From: Microvirga calopogonii
GTDB taxonomy: Bacteria > Pseudomonadota > Alphaproteobacteria > Rhizobiales > Beijerinckiaceae
Direction: 5' to 3'
Assembly (NCBI RefSeq): GCF_003347665.1
Contig: NZ_QDGA01000040.1
Coordinates: forward strand, 1-43,451
Length of the DNA: 43,451 nucleotides
Within the stretch, counting starts at the first letter, position 1, and every line of letters begins with the position of its first letter. This document shows, piece after piece, positions 35,317-43,034 of this stretch. The notes under the pieces were generated by a model. It saw nothing but the letters and a program-made list of their open reading frames with translations. It was not told the origin of the DNA and ran no database searches. The translations under genes were made by a program, and so were the position numbers.

Positions 35317-36002
35317 TGGTCTCCATTTGAGAAAACGTCGGGCCCGAGATCCACGATGGTCGCGATGTGATGCGCGAGCGCCTCCGCGGCAGTGCCCGCA
35401 TCCGAGCGTTCGATGGCCTCAAGAATTGAGAAATGGCGCCGGGCGGTGGCTAGCAGGTCGCGCTCGCCCTTGGACTGGGAGATCTTGAATCGGTGGTTGT
35501 GGACCAGGCAGCGATGCAGGATCGGCTCAAGGGCCGGAAGGTTGGCATCGCGCAGCAGACGCCGGTGGAAATCCCGGTCATGCTCAGCGAGCTTGTATTC
35601 GTCTCCGGCCCGGGCATCCTCCTCCATCGCATCGATCAGCCGCTTGAGATCGGTGACAAGTGTCCGGCTTGGCCGCTGGAGGGCCCTGACCACGCCACGG
35701 CATTCGACCGCTTGGCGGAGCCGGAACATCTCGACCGCTTCATCGGCCGTGCAGTCAGCAACCCGGGTGCCGCGGTGCGCCTGCCGGATGACCAGCCCCT
35801 CCTCCTGAAGCTGAAGGAGGGCTTCCCGTACGGGTCCTTGGCTGCACCCGAAGGCGGCGGCGAGATCGAGTTCCACAAGGGAAGCGCCCGGCGGAAGCTC
35901 ACCCAGCATGATGTCCCGCTTGACCGCCTCGTAGACCTCGCCCGACTTGGCTGGGCGGAATGCCGGAGGCTGCTGAGTCCGTTGGAGGTACAAGCTGACC
36001 AT
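35313..36002 (-). CDS. GntR-family regulator, FadR/FCD subfamily
   Basis: A 229-aa regulator. The winged helix spans about 20-85 (VYEAVKRDIMLGELPPGASL, AAAFGCSQGPVREALLQLQE, EGLVIRQAHRGTRVAD). The all-helical FCD ligand domain follows (EMFRLRQAVECRGV, HDRDFHRRLLRDANLPAL) with metal-binding Asp and His residues. The start at 36002 is preferred because the additional upstream codons lie in the AT-rich promoter repeat. It is the first gene of the minus-strand sugar operon, so it probably regulates itself, the operon and the divergent ATPase gene through the inverted repeat at 36032-36059. The effector is likely a sugar acid or phosphorylated sugar (inference). Confidence 0.92.
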   Translation of the reverse strand: MVSLYLQRTQQPPAFRPAKSGEVYEAVKRDIMLGELPPGASLVELDLAAAFGCSQGPVREALLQLQEEGLVIRQAHRGTRVADCTADEAVEMFRLRQAVECRGVVRALQRPSRTLVTDLKRLIDAMEEDARAGDEYKLAEHDRDFHRRLLRDANLPALEPILHRCLVHNHRFKISQSKGERDLLATARRHFSILEAIERSDAGTAAEALAHHIATIVDLGPDVFSNGDQ

Positions 36003-36031
36003 GGCCGCACGAGCGTTGTTGCAATGAGTTA

Positions 36032-36059
36032 TGATTATCATTATCAATAATGGTAATCA
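36032..36059. promoter_or_regulatory. AT-rich inverted repeat between divergent genes, candidate GntR operator
   Basis: TGATTATCATTA (36032-36043) and TAATGGTAATCA (36048-36059) form an inverted repeat with one mismatch in twelve and a 4-bp spacer. It lies 30 bp upstream of the GntR gene start and 40 bp upstream of the ATPase gene start, where it would cover both promoters. Such a position and size fit an operator for a dimeric regulator. Confidence 0.6.
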
Positions 36060-36099
36060 ACAGGGATCCACGAAGATCCGCATTCGGCAGGAGACGGGA

Positions 36100-37182
36100 A
36101 TGGCCCAGATCAGCCTAGAGAGAGTCGGAAAGTGCTATGGCAGCGTTGAGGTGATCCCCGGCATCGACCTCACGATCGGTGACGGCGAGTTCCTCGTCCT
36201 GGTAGGGCCCTCGGGCTGCGGAAAATCAACGCTGCTGCGGATGATCGCCGGCCTCGAGGAGATCTCGTCGGGCATGTTGCGCATCGGTCATACCGTCGTG
36301 AACAATCTCCCACCGGCCGACCGCAACATCGCAATGGTATTTCAAGACTATGCGCTTTATCCGCACATGACCGTTAGCGATAACATGGGCTTCGGTCTCA
36401 AGATGCGGAACGCGCCTGCCGGGGAGATCCAGCAGCGCGTGGCCAATGCGGCGGACATTCTCAAGATCGCTCCCTATCTCGAGCGCCTGCCTGGACAGTT
36501 GTCCGGCGGGCAGCGTCAGCGCGTCGCGATGGGGCGGGCCATTGTGCGAGAGCCTGAAGCGTTCCTTTTCGACGAACCCTTGTCCAACCTGGATGCAGCG
36601 CTGCGCGTGGAGATGCGCCTCGAGATGGCGAAGCTGCATCGGCGCATGCGGGCCACGACGGTTTACGTGACACACGATCAGGTCGAGGCTATGACGCTCG
36701 CGGACAGGATCGTTATCATGAATGCGGGGCGTGTGGAGCAGGTCGGCCGACCTCTCGATCTTTACCACCGCCCACAAACCCTGTTCGTCGCGAGGTTCAT
36801 CGGCAGCCCAGCCATGAACACGTTCAATCTACGGGCCGAGCAACGACCGGGCGCTCTTGGCGTGCGCTTGCAAGAAAGCAGCGTGATTGAAATTCCAGCG
36901 CCGACGGTTCAGCCCTTCGGAGACGGCGCGCCGATCACTGTTGGGATCCGGCCTGAAGACCTGAGCGTCTGTAAGTCCAGTGATGCGTGGCTCACTGGCG
37001 AGACGGTCCTTGTCGAGCGACTGGGCGGCCAGACCTACGCCTATCTGGATATCGGGGCCGAACGCCTCGTTACGGTGGAACTCCCGAGGTCGAGCGAAGC
37101 GACGCCTGGAACAGTTTTGTCCATCGTAGGTCGAACTGATGCCATTCATGTCTTCGCTGAAAATGGTGGCCGCCTGAACTGA
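36100..37182 (+). CDS. Sugar ABC transporter ATP-binding protein, MalK/UgpC type
   Basis: A 360-aa ATPase. It has Walker A GPSGCGKST (about 37-45), the Q-loop in MVFQDYALYPHMTV, signature LSGGQRQRVAMGRA, Walker B AFLFDEPLSNLDA and the H-loop in VYVTHDQVEAM. A C-terminal TOBE/OB domain follows (RPEDLSVCKS, VLVERLGGQTYAYLDIG), as in MalK and UgpC. The start at 36100 has AGGAG about 7 bases upstream; the open frame starts 23 codons earlier, inside the palindromic region. It is transcribed away from the rest of its transporter and shares the regulatory region with the GntR gene. Confidence 0.95.
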   Translation: MAQISLERVGKCYGSVEVIPGIDLTIGDGEFLVLVGPSGCGKSTLLRMIAGLEEISSGMLRIGHTVVNNLPPADRNIAMVFQDYALYPHMTVSDNMGFGLKMRNAPAGEIQQRVANAADILKIAPYLERLPGQLSGGQRQRVAMGRAIVREPEAFLFDEPLSNLDAALRVEMRLEMAKLHRRMRATTVYVTHDQVEAMTLADRIVIMNAGRVEQVGRPLDLYHRPQTLFVARFIGSPAMNTFNLRAEQRPGALGVRLQESSVIEIPAPTVQPFGDGAPITVGIRPEDLSVCKSSDAWLTGETVLVERLGGQTYAYLDIGAERLVTVELPRSSEATPGTVLSIVGRTDAIHVFAENGGRLN

Positions 37183-37478
37183 GACGTCAGCTCGCCTTGA
37201 AGGCGAACTGAATACACGCTCCTTCAGTTACGGTAACCGGGTGGGGCGGAGGCCTCTATCTGAAAGTCCGGATTGTGTCAGACCCTGAGATCCACGGCTT
37301 TATGGGAGTGTCCGGTGTACCTGCCTTAAGCGGACGTACAACACGCTGCGGGGCACTGCCATGCGTCAGGGGCATGAATACGCCGCTGCTTCCGGGGCTA
37401 TATATCACCCGACGTCTCGCTGAGTGTCAGGCGGAGGATGGATTGGAAGGATCGATCGGGAAGAGGCAGCGTCACCCA
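37183..37478. other. Gap with two small inverted repeats after the MalK-type gene
   Basis: Just after the ATPase stop lie TCGCCTTGAAGGCGA (37192-37206) and AACTGAA/TTCAGTT (37206-37212 and 37223-37229). They may form short stems that end transcription, but no T-run follows. The rest of the 296 bp is probably the upstream region of the ChaC-like gene. An in-frame extension of that gene back to 37275 is open but is not supported by homology. Confidence 0.35.
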
Positions 37479-38138
37479 ATGACCCGGGAGGCTCTGCAGA
37501 ACGGGTTTGTCAACGAGATGATCGCCCACTCGGGCACGAACCTTCGGGTGCTGAGTGACGAGGAGCGACGCCAATCGTTGGAAGCAACGCTCGCGGCTCA
37601 ACCTGTCCCGGGTGATATCTGGCTGTTTGCCTATGGCTCGCTGATCTGGAACCCGGCCTTCCACTATGCCGAGCGGCAACCCGTGTTGATCCGAGGCTGG
37701 CACCGGCAGTTCTGCTTGGCTACCCCGATTGGACGCGGGACGCCGGAACGCCCCGGTCTGGTTCTGGGGCTGGATCGCGGCGGCTCCTGCCGGGGCGTCG
37801 CCTTTCGCATCGCTCGTTCCGAGGCAGAGGCTGAGCTCGAGTTGGTCTGGCGGCGCGAGATGGTCACAGGAGCCTATGTACCGCGTTGGGTCAGGCTGCA
37901 CGGACTCGGTCTCCCTCACGGCATGTCCGGCATTGCCTTCACCATCAACCGTGCCGCACCAAATTATGTGCGTCCTGTCTCGGAGGCCGCCACGGCCCAG
38001 ACGATTGCGACGGCCTGTGGGGTCCTCGGCTCCTGCCGGGATTATCTCTTCGACACAATTCACGGCCTGGCAGGATTCGAGATCCACGACCACCACCTGA
38101 ACCGGATCGCGCGCTTGGTACGAGAGCACCGGGACTGA
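37479..38138 (+). CDS. ChaC-like gamma-glutamylcyclotransferase
   Basis: A protein of about 219 aa of the ChaC family, whose members split glutathione into 5-oxoproline and Cys-Gly. The motif for the family's substrate pocket is WLFAYGSLIWNPAF, followed by RGWHRQFCLATPIGRG. Later come GSCRGVAFRI, then LVWRREMVTGAYVPRWVRL with the likely catalytic glutamate, and a C-terminal GSCRDYLFDTIHGL. The start at 37479 (MTREALQNGFV) is chosen because the preceding 68 residues look unlike protein. No good ribosome-binding site decides it. It is a single gene; a candidate terminator follows at once. Confidence 0.88.
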   Translation: MTREALQNGFVNEMIAHSGTNLRVLSDEERRQSLEATLAAQPVPGDIWLFAYGSLIWNPAFHYAERQPVLIRGWHRQFCLATPIGRGTPERPGLVLGLDRGGSCRGVAFRIARSEAEAELELVWRREMVTGAYVPRWVRLHGLGLPHGMSGIAFTINRAAPNYVRPVSEAATAQTIATACGVLGSCRDYLFDTIHGLAGFEIHDHHLNRIARLVREHRD

Positions 38139-38145
38139 GCAATCA

Positions 38146-38181
38146 GCAGCCCGACTCGCGACAGAGTGAATGGCGGGCTGC
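38146..38181 (+). terminator. Candidate stem-loop terminator after the ChaC-like gene
   Basis: GCAGCCCG (38146-38153) pairs perfectly with CGGGCTGC (38174-38181) across a 20-base loop, 8 bp after the stop codon. It also lies between convergent genes. No T-run follows, so its efficiency is uncertain. Confidence 0.4.
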
Positions 38182-38245
38182 GCACACAGATATGGCTAGA
38201 CAAGTATGGAGATCAGCCTCGCGGCCGTGCTTGGTCCGCCTCCCC

Positions 38246-39226
38246 TTAGGCAAAACCAGCTAGCCCGTGCGGCACATAGGACTCTTCCAGTTCCGCTATC
38301 TCCTCCCGTGACAACTTGAGGGACAAGGCAGCCACCGCGTCCTCTAGGTGCTGTGGTTTCGAAGCGCCGACGATAGGCGAGGTCACGACTGGCTTGTGCA
38401 GCAGCCACGCCAATGCAACCTGCGCTCGGGGAACGCCGCGACGGGCTGCGATCTCAGCCACCCTTTCCACCACCCGGCGATCGGCCTCCGCTGTCTTGGC
38501 GTACAGCGACTTGCCGAACTCATCCGTTTCCGACCGGGCGCTGGTCTCATCCCAGTCGCGGGTCAGGCGGCCGCGGGCGAGCGGGCTCCAGGGGATGACC
38601 CCGATCCCCTCCGCCTGGCACAGACGCAGCATCTCCCGCTCCTCCTCCCGGTAGAGAAGGTTGTAGTAATTCTGCATCGACACGAACCGCGTCCAGCCGT
38701 TCAGGTCCGCGGCATAGAGCGCCTTGGCGAACTGCCAGGCATACATGGACGATGCCCCGAGATACCGCGCCTTGCCGGCTTTGACGACGTCATGCAGGGC
38801 TTCGAGCGTTTCCTCGATGGGTGTTGCGTAGTCCCAGCGATGGATCTGGTAGAGATCGACATAGTCGGTGCCGAGCCGGCGCAGGCTGTTGTCGATCTCC
38901 GTCATGATCGCCAGGCGCGACAGGCCGGCGCCGTTCGGCCCAGGGCGCATGCGCCCATGCACCTTCGTGGCGATCACCACCTCATCGCGGCGTGCAAAGT
39001 CCTTGAGGGCGCGACCGACGATCTCTTCGCTCGTGCCGTCGGAATAGACATTGGCGGTGTCGAAGAACGTGATGCCGAGCTCCAGCGCACGCTTGATGAA
39101 GGGGCGGCTCTGCTCCTCATCGAGGGTCCACGGATGATTTCCGCGACCGGGAACCCCGTACGTCATGCAGCCGAGACACAGGCGAGAAACCTCAAGGCCT
39201 GAGCGGCCAAGCCTCACGTATTCCAT
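38246..39226 (-). CDS. Aldo/keto reductase
   Basis: A 326-aa NADPH-dependent aldo/keto reductase. The catalytic tetrad is complete: D56 and Y61 in FFDTANVYSDG, K88 in ATKVHGR and H129 in LYQIHRWD. The N-terminus (EYVRLGRSGLEVSRLCLGCM) and the cofactor-binding C-terminal region (PIVGASKPQHLEDAV) are typical of the YajO/YakC-like group. The start at 39226 has GAGGAGA about 9 bases upstream; an open frame 27 codons longer has no such support. It is a single gene, convergent with the ChaC-like gene. Confidence 0.94.
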   Translation of the reverse strand: MEYVRLGRSGLEVSRLCLGCMTYGVPGRGNHPWTLDEEQSRPFIKRALELGITFFDTANVYSDGTSEEIVGRALKDFARRDEVVIATKVHGRMRPGPNGAGLSRLAIMTEIDNSLRRLGTDYVDLYQIHRWDYATPIEETLEALHDVVKAGKARYLGASSMYAWQFAKALYAADLNGWTRFVSMQNYYNLLYREEEREMLRLCQAEGIGVIPWSPLARGRLTRDWDETSARSETDEFGKSLYAKTAEADRRVVERVAEIAARRGVPRAQVALAWLLHKPVVTSPIVGASKPQHLEDAVAALSLKLSREEIAELEESYVPHGLAGFA

Positions 39227-39488
39227 GACGATGTTCTCCTCGCATCCGTTTTGTTTGCTCAAGCCTCGTCGCCGACCCGCGCGAACTGAAGATTGGGGGG
39301 AGGTCATGGGCGAAGTCTTGAGTTGATGGAGAGGTTATATGGCTCAACTGTCGATCGACCAGCAGGTGATCGGCTGTCAGCGGCCCTCCCCTATCCTCTC
39401 CTCTCTTGCTGTGATGAAGGTGACCGGGAACCCCGGTCCCATATCCCTATTGGCCTGACATGCTCTCGCTAAAAATGAGGCCAGCCCA

Positions 39489-39653
39489 ATGATCTGCCAG
39501 TTTTGCCAGCAGGACGTGAGCGCCCCCTGTCACAATGTACAGGAGTTGCGCCAACGAGCCATGAGCCATATCGAGCGCTGCGAGTCGGCCCTGAAGGCTG
39601 CCCTCAGTGATGGGATCAATCCCAGTGATGGCCGGAGCGCCGGGAGCATTTGA
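39489..39653 (+). CDS. 54-aa C2HC zinc-finger-like small protein
   Basis: A very small gene. The product starts MICQFCQQDVSAPCHN and continues with ELRQRAMSHIERCESALKAA. Cysteines at 3 and 6 (CxxC) and His27 with Cys31 (HxxxC) form a C2HC zinc-finger pattern; a further Cys14-His15 lies between. GAGG is present about 9 bases before the ATG. The next gene starts 18 bp after its stop, so the two are probably co-transcribed. I recall similar short hypothetical proteins in Methylobacterium-like genomes but no known function. It could bind nucleic acid or a protein partner. Confidence 0.6.
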   Translation: MICQFCQQDVSAPCHNVQELRQRAMSHIERCESALKAALSDGINPSDGRSAGSI

Positions 39654-39670
39654 AGGGCTGGGAGTTCGAG

Positions 39671-39877
39671 ATGGCAAAGAATCCCTGGCTCAGCCTCTGG
39701 CTGAGTGCCGCGAACACCTGGGCTGGTGCAGCCCGTGGCTTCTGGTCGGCGGAGATGCAGCGTCAGCAGAATACGGTGCTGAACGAAATGACGAAGCCAT
39801 TAGGGCGGCTCGCCACCAAAGGCTCGCCCAAGAAAGCGTCAGCAGGGGCGCGGAAGAAGTCTAAGAGGCGATCTTGA
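39671..39877 (+). CDS. 68-aa hypothetical basic protein
   Basis: The product starts MAKNPWLSLWLSAANTWAGA and continues ARGFWSAEMQRQQNTVLNEM. It ends in a strongly basic tail (KKASAGARKKSKRRS). The N-terminal 40 residues could form an amphipathic helix, somewhat like phasin-type PHA-granule proteins, while the tail could bind nucleic acid. GGGAG lies a few bases before the ATG at 39671. It follows the zinc-finger-like gene by 18 bp. The function is unknown; the phasin resemblance is only compositional. Confidence 0.6.
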   Translation: MAKNPWLSLWLSAANTWAGAARGFWSAEMQRQQNTVLNEMTKPLGRLATKGSPKKASAGARKKSKRRS

Positions 39878-39981
39878 CACTGCCAATCCTGATCCCTCAC
39901 CGCCTCGCTCCCGCCTGTGCCCGCTTTGCCGAGCCCTGCGGTTTCCCAGAGTGAAAGATCATAAGACGAAGCGGCGCAGAG

Positions 39982-40391
39982 ATGGCCCAATATCACAACA
40001 CGCCTACTGTAGTGGTCGTACTGGTGCCTCTCCGGAGAGGTTTGCTGATGGTTCGCCGTGCGCTCCCTGGCGAGGGCTGCGGCAAGCTCGCGCTCCCGGT
40101 GGCTACCAGATGCTCGGGCAAACATGGCAGGAGACTGGCGTGCTGGAGGTATTGGAGGAGACAGGCGTCGTGGTTGCCCCAGAGACCCTGAGGGTGCTGA
40201 CGGTCGCGACTACACCAGATCGGCGGCAAAACTTGATCGTCTGCCAGAGCCCTCCCGTCGAGCATGAGGGTCCATTCACCCACGATTCCGAGGTCTCCGA
40301 AGTGTTGGTTATCCACGAGCCGGTCGAAGCGGCCTTTCTGCTGCACACGCAGGTGGCGCGACAGTTCTTCGAGAACGGCGATTCAAACTAA
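39982..40391 (+). pseudogene. NUDIX hydrolase gene broken by a 1-bp frameshift
   Basis: The first frame, from the ATG at 39982, reads MAQYHNTPTVVVVLVPL, LLMVRRAL and GKLALP. Homology then continues one frame over with GGYQMLGQTWQETGVLEVLE and ETGVVVAPETLRVLTV, to a stop at 40391. The switch lies near 40097, where CCCGGTGG would read LPGGY in frame if one more G were present. The NUDIX box itself is altered: the expected GE becomes GQ, and the Arg of REVxEE is Leu (LEVLEE). Both substitutions would hurt metal binding. A decayed gene is therefore likelier than a sequencing error. Confidence 0.75.
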
Positions 40392-41068
40392 CGGTAGGCC
40401 GTGTAAGCGGGGGCTGCGTAGTCTCCAAGGGCAACCCAGCCTTTGCCGTCGGTCCCCTCCCGCTTGATGAAGCTATAGCCGGTCTGCCACCAGGGCAGGA
40501 TGGCATCTCTCTTATTGTCAAGAATGAAGTCGCCCTGGTCGGTGAGGATCGTGAGCACAGCATGCCCCTGCCCCTGCTCGTCGATGACGGCTGTCATCCG
40601 CAAGGCCCGCTGCGACAGACCGGCCCGGACGAGGAGCTTTCGTTTCAAAAGCTGGATATCCTCACAATCACCAAGGCCATCATCAGGGAAGTCCCAACGG
40701 TCGAGAACACCCCAATGATCCTGGTCCGTGACAGCAAGGATCGATGAGTTTACGCGCCCATTCACCTGTGTGAGGGTAGCCCACACCTGCGAGTTCAGCG
40801 AAATCCGCGCAGGCTGCAAGAGATCGACACGACACTCATGAGGGTACCTCCGGCAGAAATCAATCCACGCTTGGGTCGGGCCTGCTGGTCCAACCACTTG
40901 GATGAGGTCAGTTGCTCGCGCTGGAAGCAATGCTTGGGCAGAGGCGGAGCTTGGAAAACACGCAAGGATGGCAAGCGCTATGCCAATCAGCGCCGTCTTC
41001 AGAGCATTTCTCTCGGTGTCGCCACTCAGATCATTACAGGTGTAATGGGCCTGATCGACATGATCCAT
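40388..41068 (-). CDS. Transglutaminase-like cysteine peptidase (BTLCP family)
   Basis: A 226-aa exported protein of the bacterial transglutaminase-like cysteine proteinase family. A hydrophobic signal (TALIGIALAILACFPSSASA) ends near residue 45. Mature motifs follow: WIDFCRRYPHECR, VNGRVNSSI, the catalytic C135 in GLGDCEDIQLLKR, H169 in GQGHAVLTI and D184 in FILDNKRD. The family is common in rhizobia; some relatives (LapG) cleave surface adhesins, but this one has no LapD partner nearby. The start at 41068 has GGAG 8 bases upstream, although it leaves a hydrophilic leader of about 20 residues before the signal. It ends four bases inside the NUDIX pseudogene from the other strand. Confidence 0.88.
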   Translation of the reverse strand: MDHVDQAHYTCNDLSGDTERNALKTALIGIALAILACFPSSASAQALLPARATDLIQVVGPAGPTQAWIDFCRRYPHECRVDLLQPARISLNSQVWATLTQVNGRVNSSILAVTDQDHWGVLDRWDFPDDGLGDCEDIQLLKRKLLVRAGLSQRALRMTAVIDEQGQGHAVLTILTDQGDFILDNKRDAILPWWQTGYSFIKREGTDGKGWVALGDYAAPAYTAYR

Positions 41069-41193
41069 GGCAAGGCTCCAGGCACAGAGCCAATACGATG
41101 GGCCATCATGGTAAACAGGGTCTTAAAGCTATCCGCGCCGGTAGCGACATGATCGACGCAGCACATGCATAGCAGCGTAGAGGGATCGCGGCG

Positions 41194-41229
41194 GTCAAAC
41201 CCGGCGCTAGGTCGCACCGGGTTTGGCCG
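41194..41229 (-). terminator. Strong stem-loop downstream of the MucR-type gene
   Basis: GGTCAAACCCGG (41194-41205) pairs with CCGGGTTTGGCC (41218-41229) over 12 bases with one G-T wobble, around a 12-base loop. It lies 45 bp beyond the stop codon of the minus-strand MucR-type gene, where a terminator is expected. No T-run is visible on either side. Confidence 0.5.
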
Positions 41230-41273
41230 TCAGCACTTGAACAGCTATGGCCGCTCCATAGAAGGAGGATGAA

Positions 41274-41825
41274 CTATGCAGCCTTCTTCGTGCGGCGGTT
41301 TTTAGCCGGTGCAGTCACTTCCTCGGATGTCGCAGCGGCCTTGGCGGCAGTGCGCTTCGGCTTGGCAGAAGCACCATCATTGGCAGCAGTTTCTACTGGA
41401 GCCGCACCCTTCTTGCGCTGCTGGCCAAGTCCCATGGTCTTGGCAAGCTCGGAGCGCGCCTTGGCATAGTTCGGCGCAACCATTGGGTAATCGGCTGGCA
41501 GGCTCCACTTGGCACGGTACTGCTCAGGGGTCATGTCGTAAGTAGACCGCAGATGGCGCTTCAGCGACTTGAACTTCTTCCCATCTTCCAGGCAGATGAT
41601 GTAGTCCGGAGTGACAGACTTCCGCACCGACACGGCTGGCGTCAACTCGGCCTTGGGCTCCTCTTGCTGTCCTTGGGTCGTTTTCGTCAGGGCAGCGTAG
41701 ACGGAGTTGAGCAGCGATGGGAGGTCTGCGGCGGGAACGGAGTTGTTGCTGACGTAAGCTGAGACAATATCAGCACAGAGTTCAATGTAGTTCGGAGCGA
41801 TTGCGCTCTCACTCATAGTTTTCAT
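41274..41825 (-). CDS. MucR/Ros-family transcriptional regulator
   Basis: A 183-aa alphaproteobacterial regulator of the MucR/Ros family, which in relatives controls exopolysaccharide, motility and virulence genes as an H-NS-like protein. The N-terminal oligomerisation region reads CADIVSAYVSNNSVPAADLP. The zinc-finger-like DNA-binding core reads ICLEDGKKFKSLKRHLRSTY, then DMTPEQYRAKWSLPADYPMV and APNYAKARSELAKTMGLG. The possible metal ligands are C78, D81 and H91; the expected fourth ligand is Y96, so zinc binding may be lost as in some Mesorhizobium relatives. The C-terminal tail is long and rich in Lys and Ala. The AT-rich region upstream fits MucR self-regulation, which is known in the family. 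Confidence 0.93.
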   Translation of the reverse strand: MKTMSESAIAPNYIELCADIVSAYVSNNSVPAADLPSLLNSVYAALTKTTQGQQEEPKAELTPAVSVRKSVTPDYIICLEDGKKFKSLKRHLRSTYDMTPEQYRAKWSLPADYPMVAPNYAKARSELAKTMGLGQQRKKGAAPVETAANDGASAKPKRTAAKAAATSEEVTAPAKNRRTKKAA

Positions 41826-42380
41826 GTCCTCGGCTGCACTGGGACTGATTGGAAGGTGACGAGAACAGACTTCGTTCTGGCCGGATCAGCAGGGAGAACC
41901 CATGCAGCACAATAAATACCCGTGATCTGCGCCGCACCTACGCATCTGATCAATTTTTGGCAAGCGGTTTTTGGAAAGTGAACTCAGGTTAGCGAGATTT
42001 TTATTGTTGATGTTCCTGGCGGGGCTTTATGTAAACGATTACAGTGCGGGCTAATCCCCTGAGGAATAAAACTGGTCGACTTCCCTTATCCTCATCGGCT
42101 GGCGGAGCGACGCTTCTTAGTAAGGTTCTTCAGCCGTTCCAACGCCTTGGCGGGCACAAGGCTCACATGATTGCTTTCTAACCCATCCGAAATCTCCACA
42201 AAAACCCTCGCCTGCGGACGAGGTAAGGTGTTTCAGGAGGAATCATGCCGCGTAAGGCAAGTCGCCCCACCTGGGTCAGTTCCTGCCGCTGACGAAAGAA
42301 AGGTGAGCCGAACGAAGGGACATAGCTTCCCGTTGTTATGACATGCGCCGCGTGGCGCGGATAAGACAATGGAGGAAAGC
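41826..42380. other. AT-rich gap between divergent MucR-type and PRC-barrel genes
   Basis: The 555 bp include AT-rich runs near 41950-42020, a likely promoter region and possible MucR target. Two tiny frames deserve mention. One is a 15-codon frame at 42245-42292 (plus strand), preceded by CAGGAGG. The other is a 35-codon frame at 42092-42199 (minus strand, GTG start after GAGGG) whose product is basic at the end (LERLKNLTKKRRSASR). Neither is secure enough to call a gene. Confidence 0.4.
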
Positions 42381-42989
42381 ATGCTTGGTAAGCCTCTCAC
42401 ATTGGCTCTTCTCGGTACGATCCTAATTTCAGCCGCGGCGCTGTCCCAGACCAACCAGCCCGCAGGCTCGACCACCGCTCCTCCCGCACGCTCAATGCCT
42501 GCCCCTTCGGCGGGGGACCCCAGCTTCGGCGCGAAGGAACCAGCCCGCATGGACCCCGGCAACTGGATGACCCAGGAGCAGCCGGGGCAATGGCGCGCCT
42601 CCAAGCTCGACGGCTTGAACGTCTACAACCAGAACAATGAGAAGATCGGCGACATCAGCGAACTGATCGTAGACAGCAGCGGCACAATCCAGGCCGTGGT
42701 GGTGGGCGTCGGCGGGTTCCTCGGCCTCGGCGAACGGGACGTGGCCATCCCGTTCGACCAGATCAAGTTCGTGAACGACCCTCTGGCGGTGGCCACCACA
42801 GCAACAACCCCGGCGACGCCAGCGGCTCCTGGCGCCGTCAGCCCGACTGCGCCGACCACCACAGGCACAGTGGCGACGGACCGGACCGCAGATACGGCTG
42901 CTCGCTCGGCTCCGGACCATGCGATACTCACAACGAACATGACCAAGGATCAGCTAAAGGCGGCTCCCGAGTTCAAATACGCTCGGTAG
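42381..42989 (+). CDS. Exported PRC-barrel domain protein
   Basis: A 202-aa protein starting MLGKPLTLALLGTILISAAA, a signal peptide with probable cleavage after the Ala-rich part. A low-complexity Pro/Ala/Ser linker follows. A PRC-barrel domain covers about 75-135 (RASKLDGLNVYNQNNEKIGD, ISELIVDSSGTIQAVVVGVG, FLGLGERDVAIPFDQIKFV). A Thr/Ala/Pro-rich tail ends in LTTNMTKDQLKAAPEFKYAR. Rhizobial genomes hold many such periplasmic PRC-barrel proteins, often stress-related, with unknown partners. The start at 42381 is chosen because GGAGGAA lies 5 bases upstream; the in-frame ATG at 42369 precedes that site. A candidate terminator follows. Confidence 0.85.
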   Translation: MLGKPLTLALLGTILISAAALSQTNQPAGSTTAPPARSMPAPSAGDPSFGAKEPARMDPGNWMTQEQPGQWRASKLDGLNVYNQNNEKIGDISELIVDSSGTIQAVVVGVGGFLGLGERDVAIPFDQIKFVNDPLAVATTATTPATPAAPGAVSPTAPTTTGTVATDRTADTAARSAPDHAILTTNMTKDQLKAAPEFKYAR

Positions 42990-43005
42990 AAGCATTGATC
43001 GTGAC

Positions 43006-43034
43006 GGAGGGGCTTAGCGGCCCTCCAGCTTTCT
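43006..43034 (+). terminator. Candidate terminator after the PRC-barrel gene
   Basis: GGAGGG (43006-43011) pairs with CCCTCC (43021-43026) around a 9-base loop. The short pyrimidine-rich AGCTTTCT follows. It lies 17 bp after the stop codon. Confidence 0.5.

Noticed and set aside
38348..39202. 284-codon plus-strand frame opposite the aldo/keto reductase
   Set aside because: It is a shadow frame; the opposite strand carries a complete catalytic tetrad.
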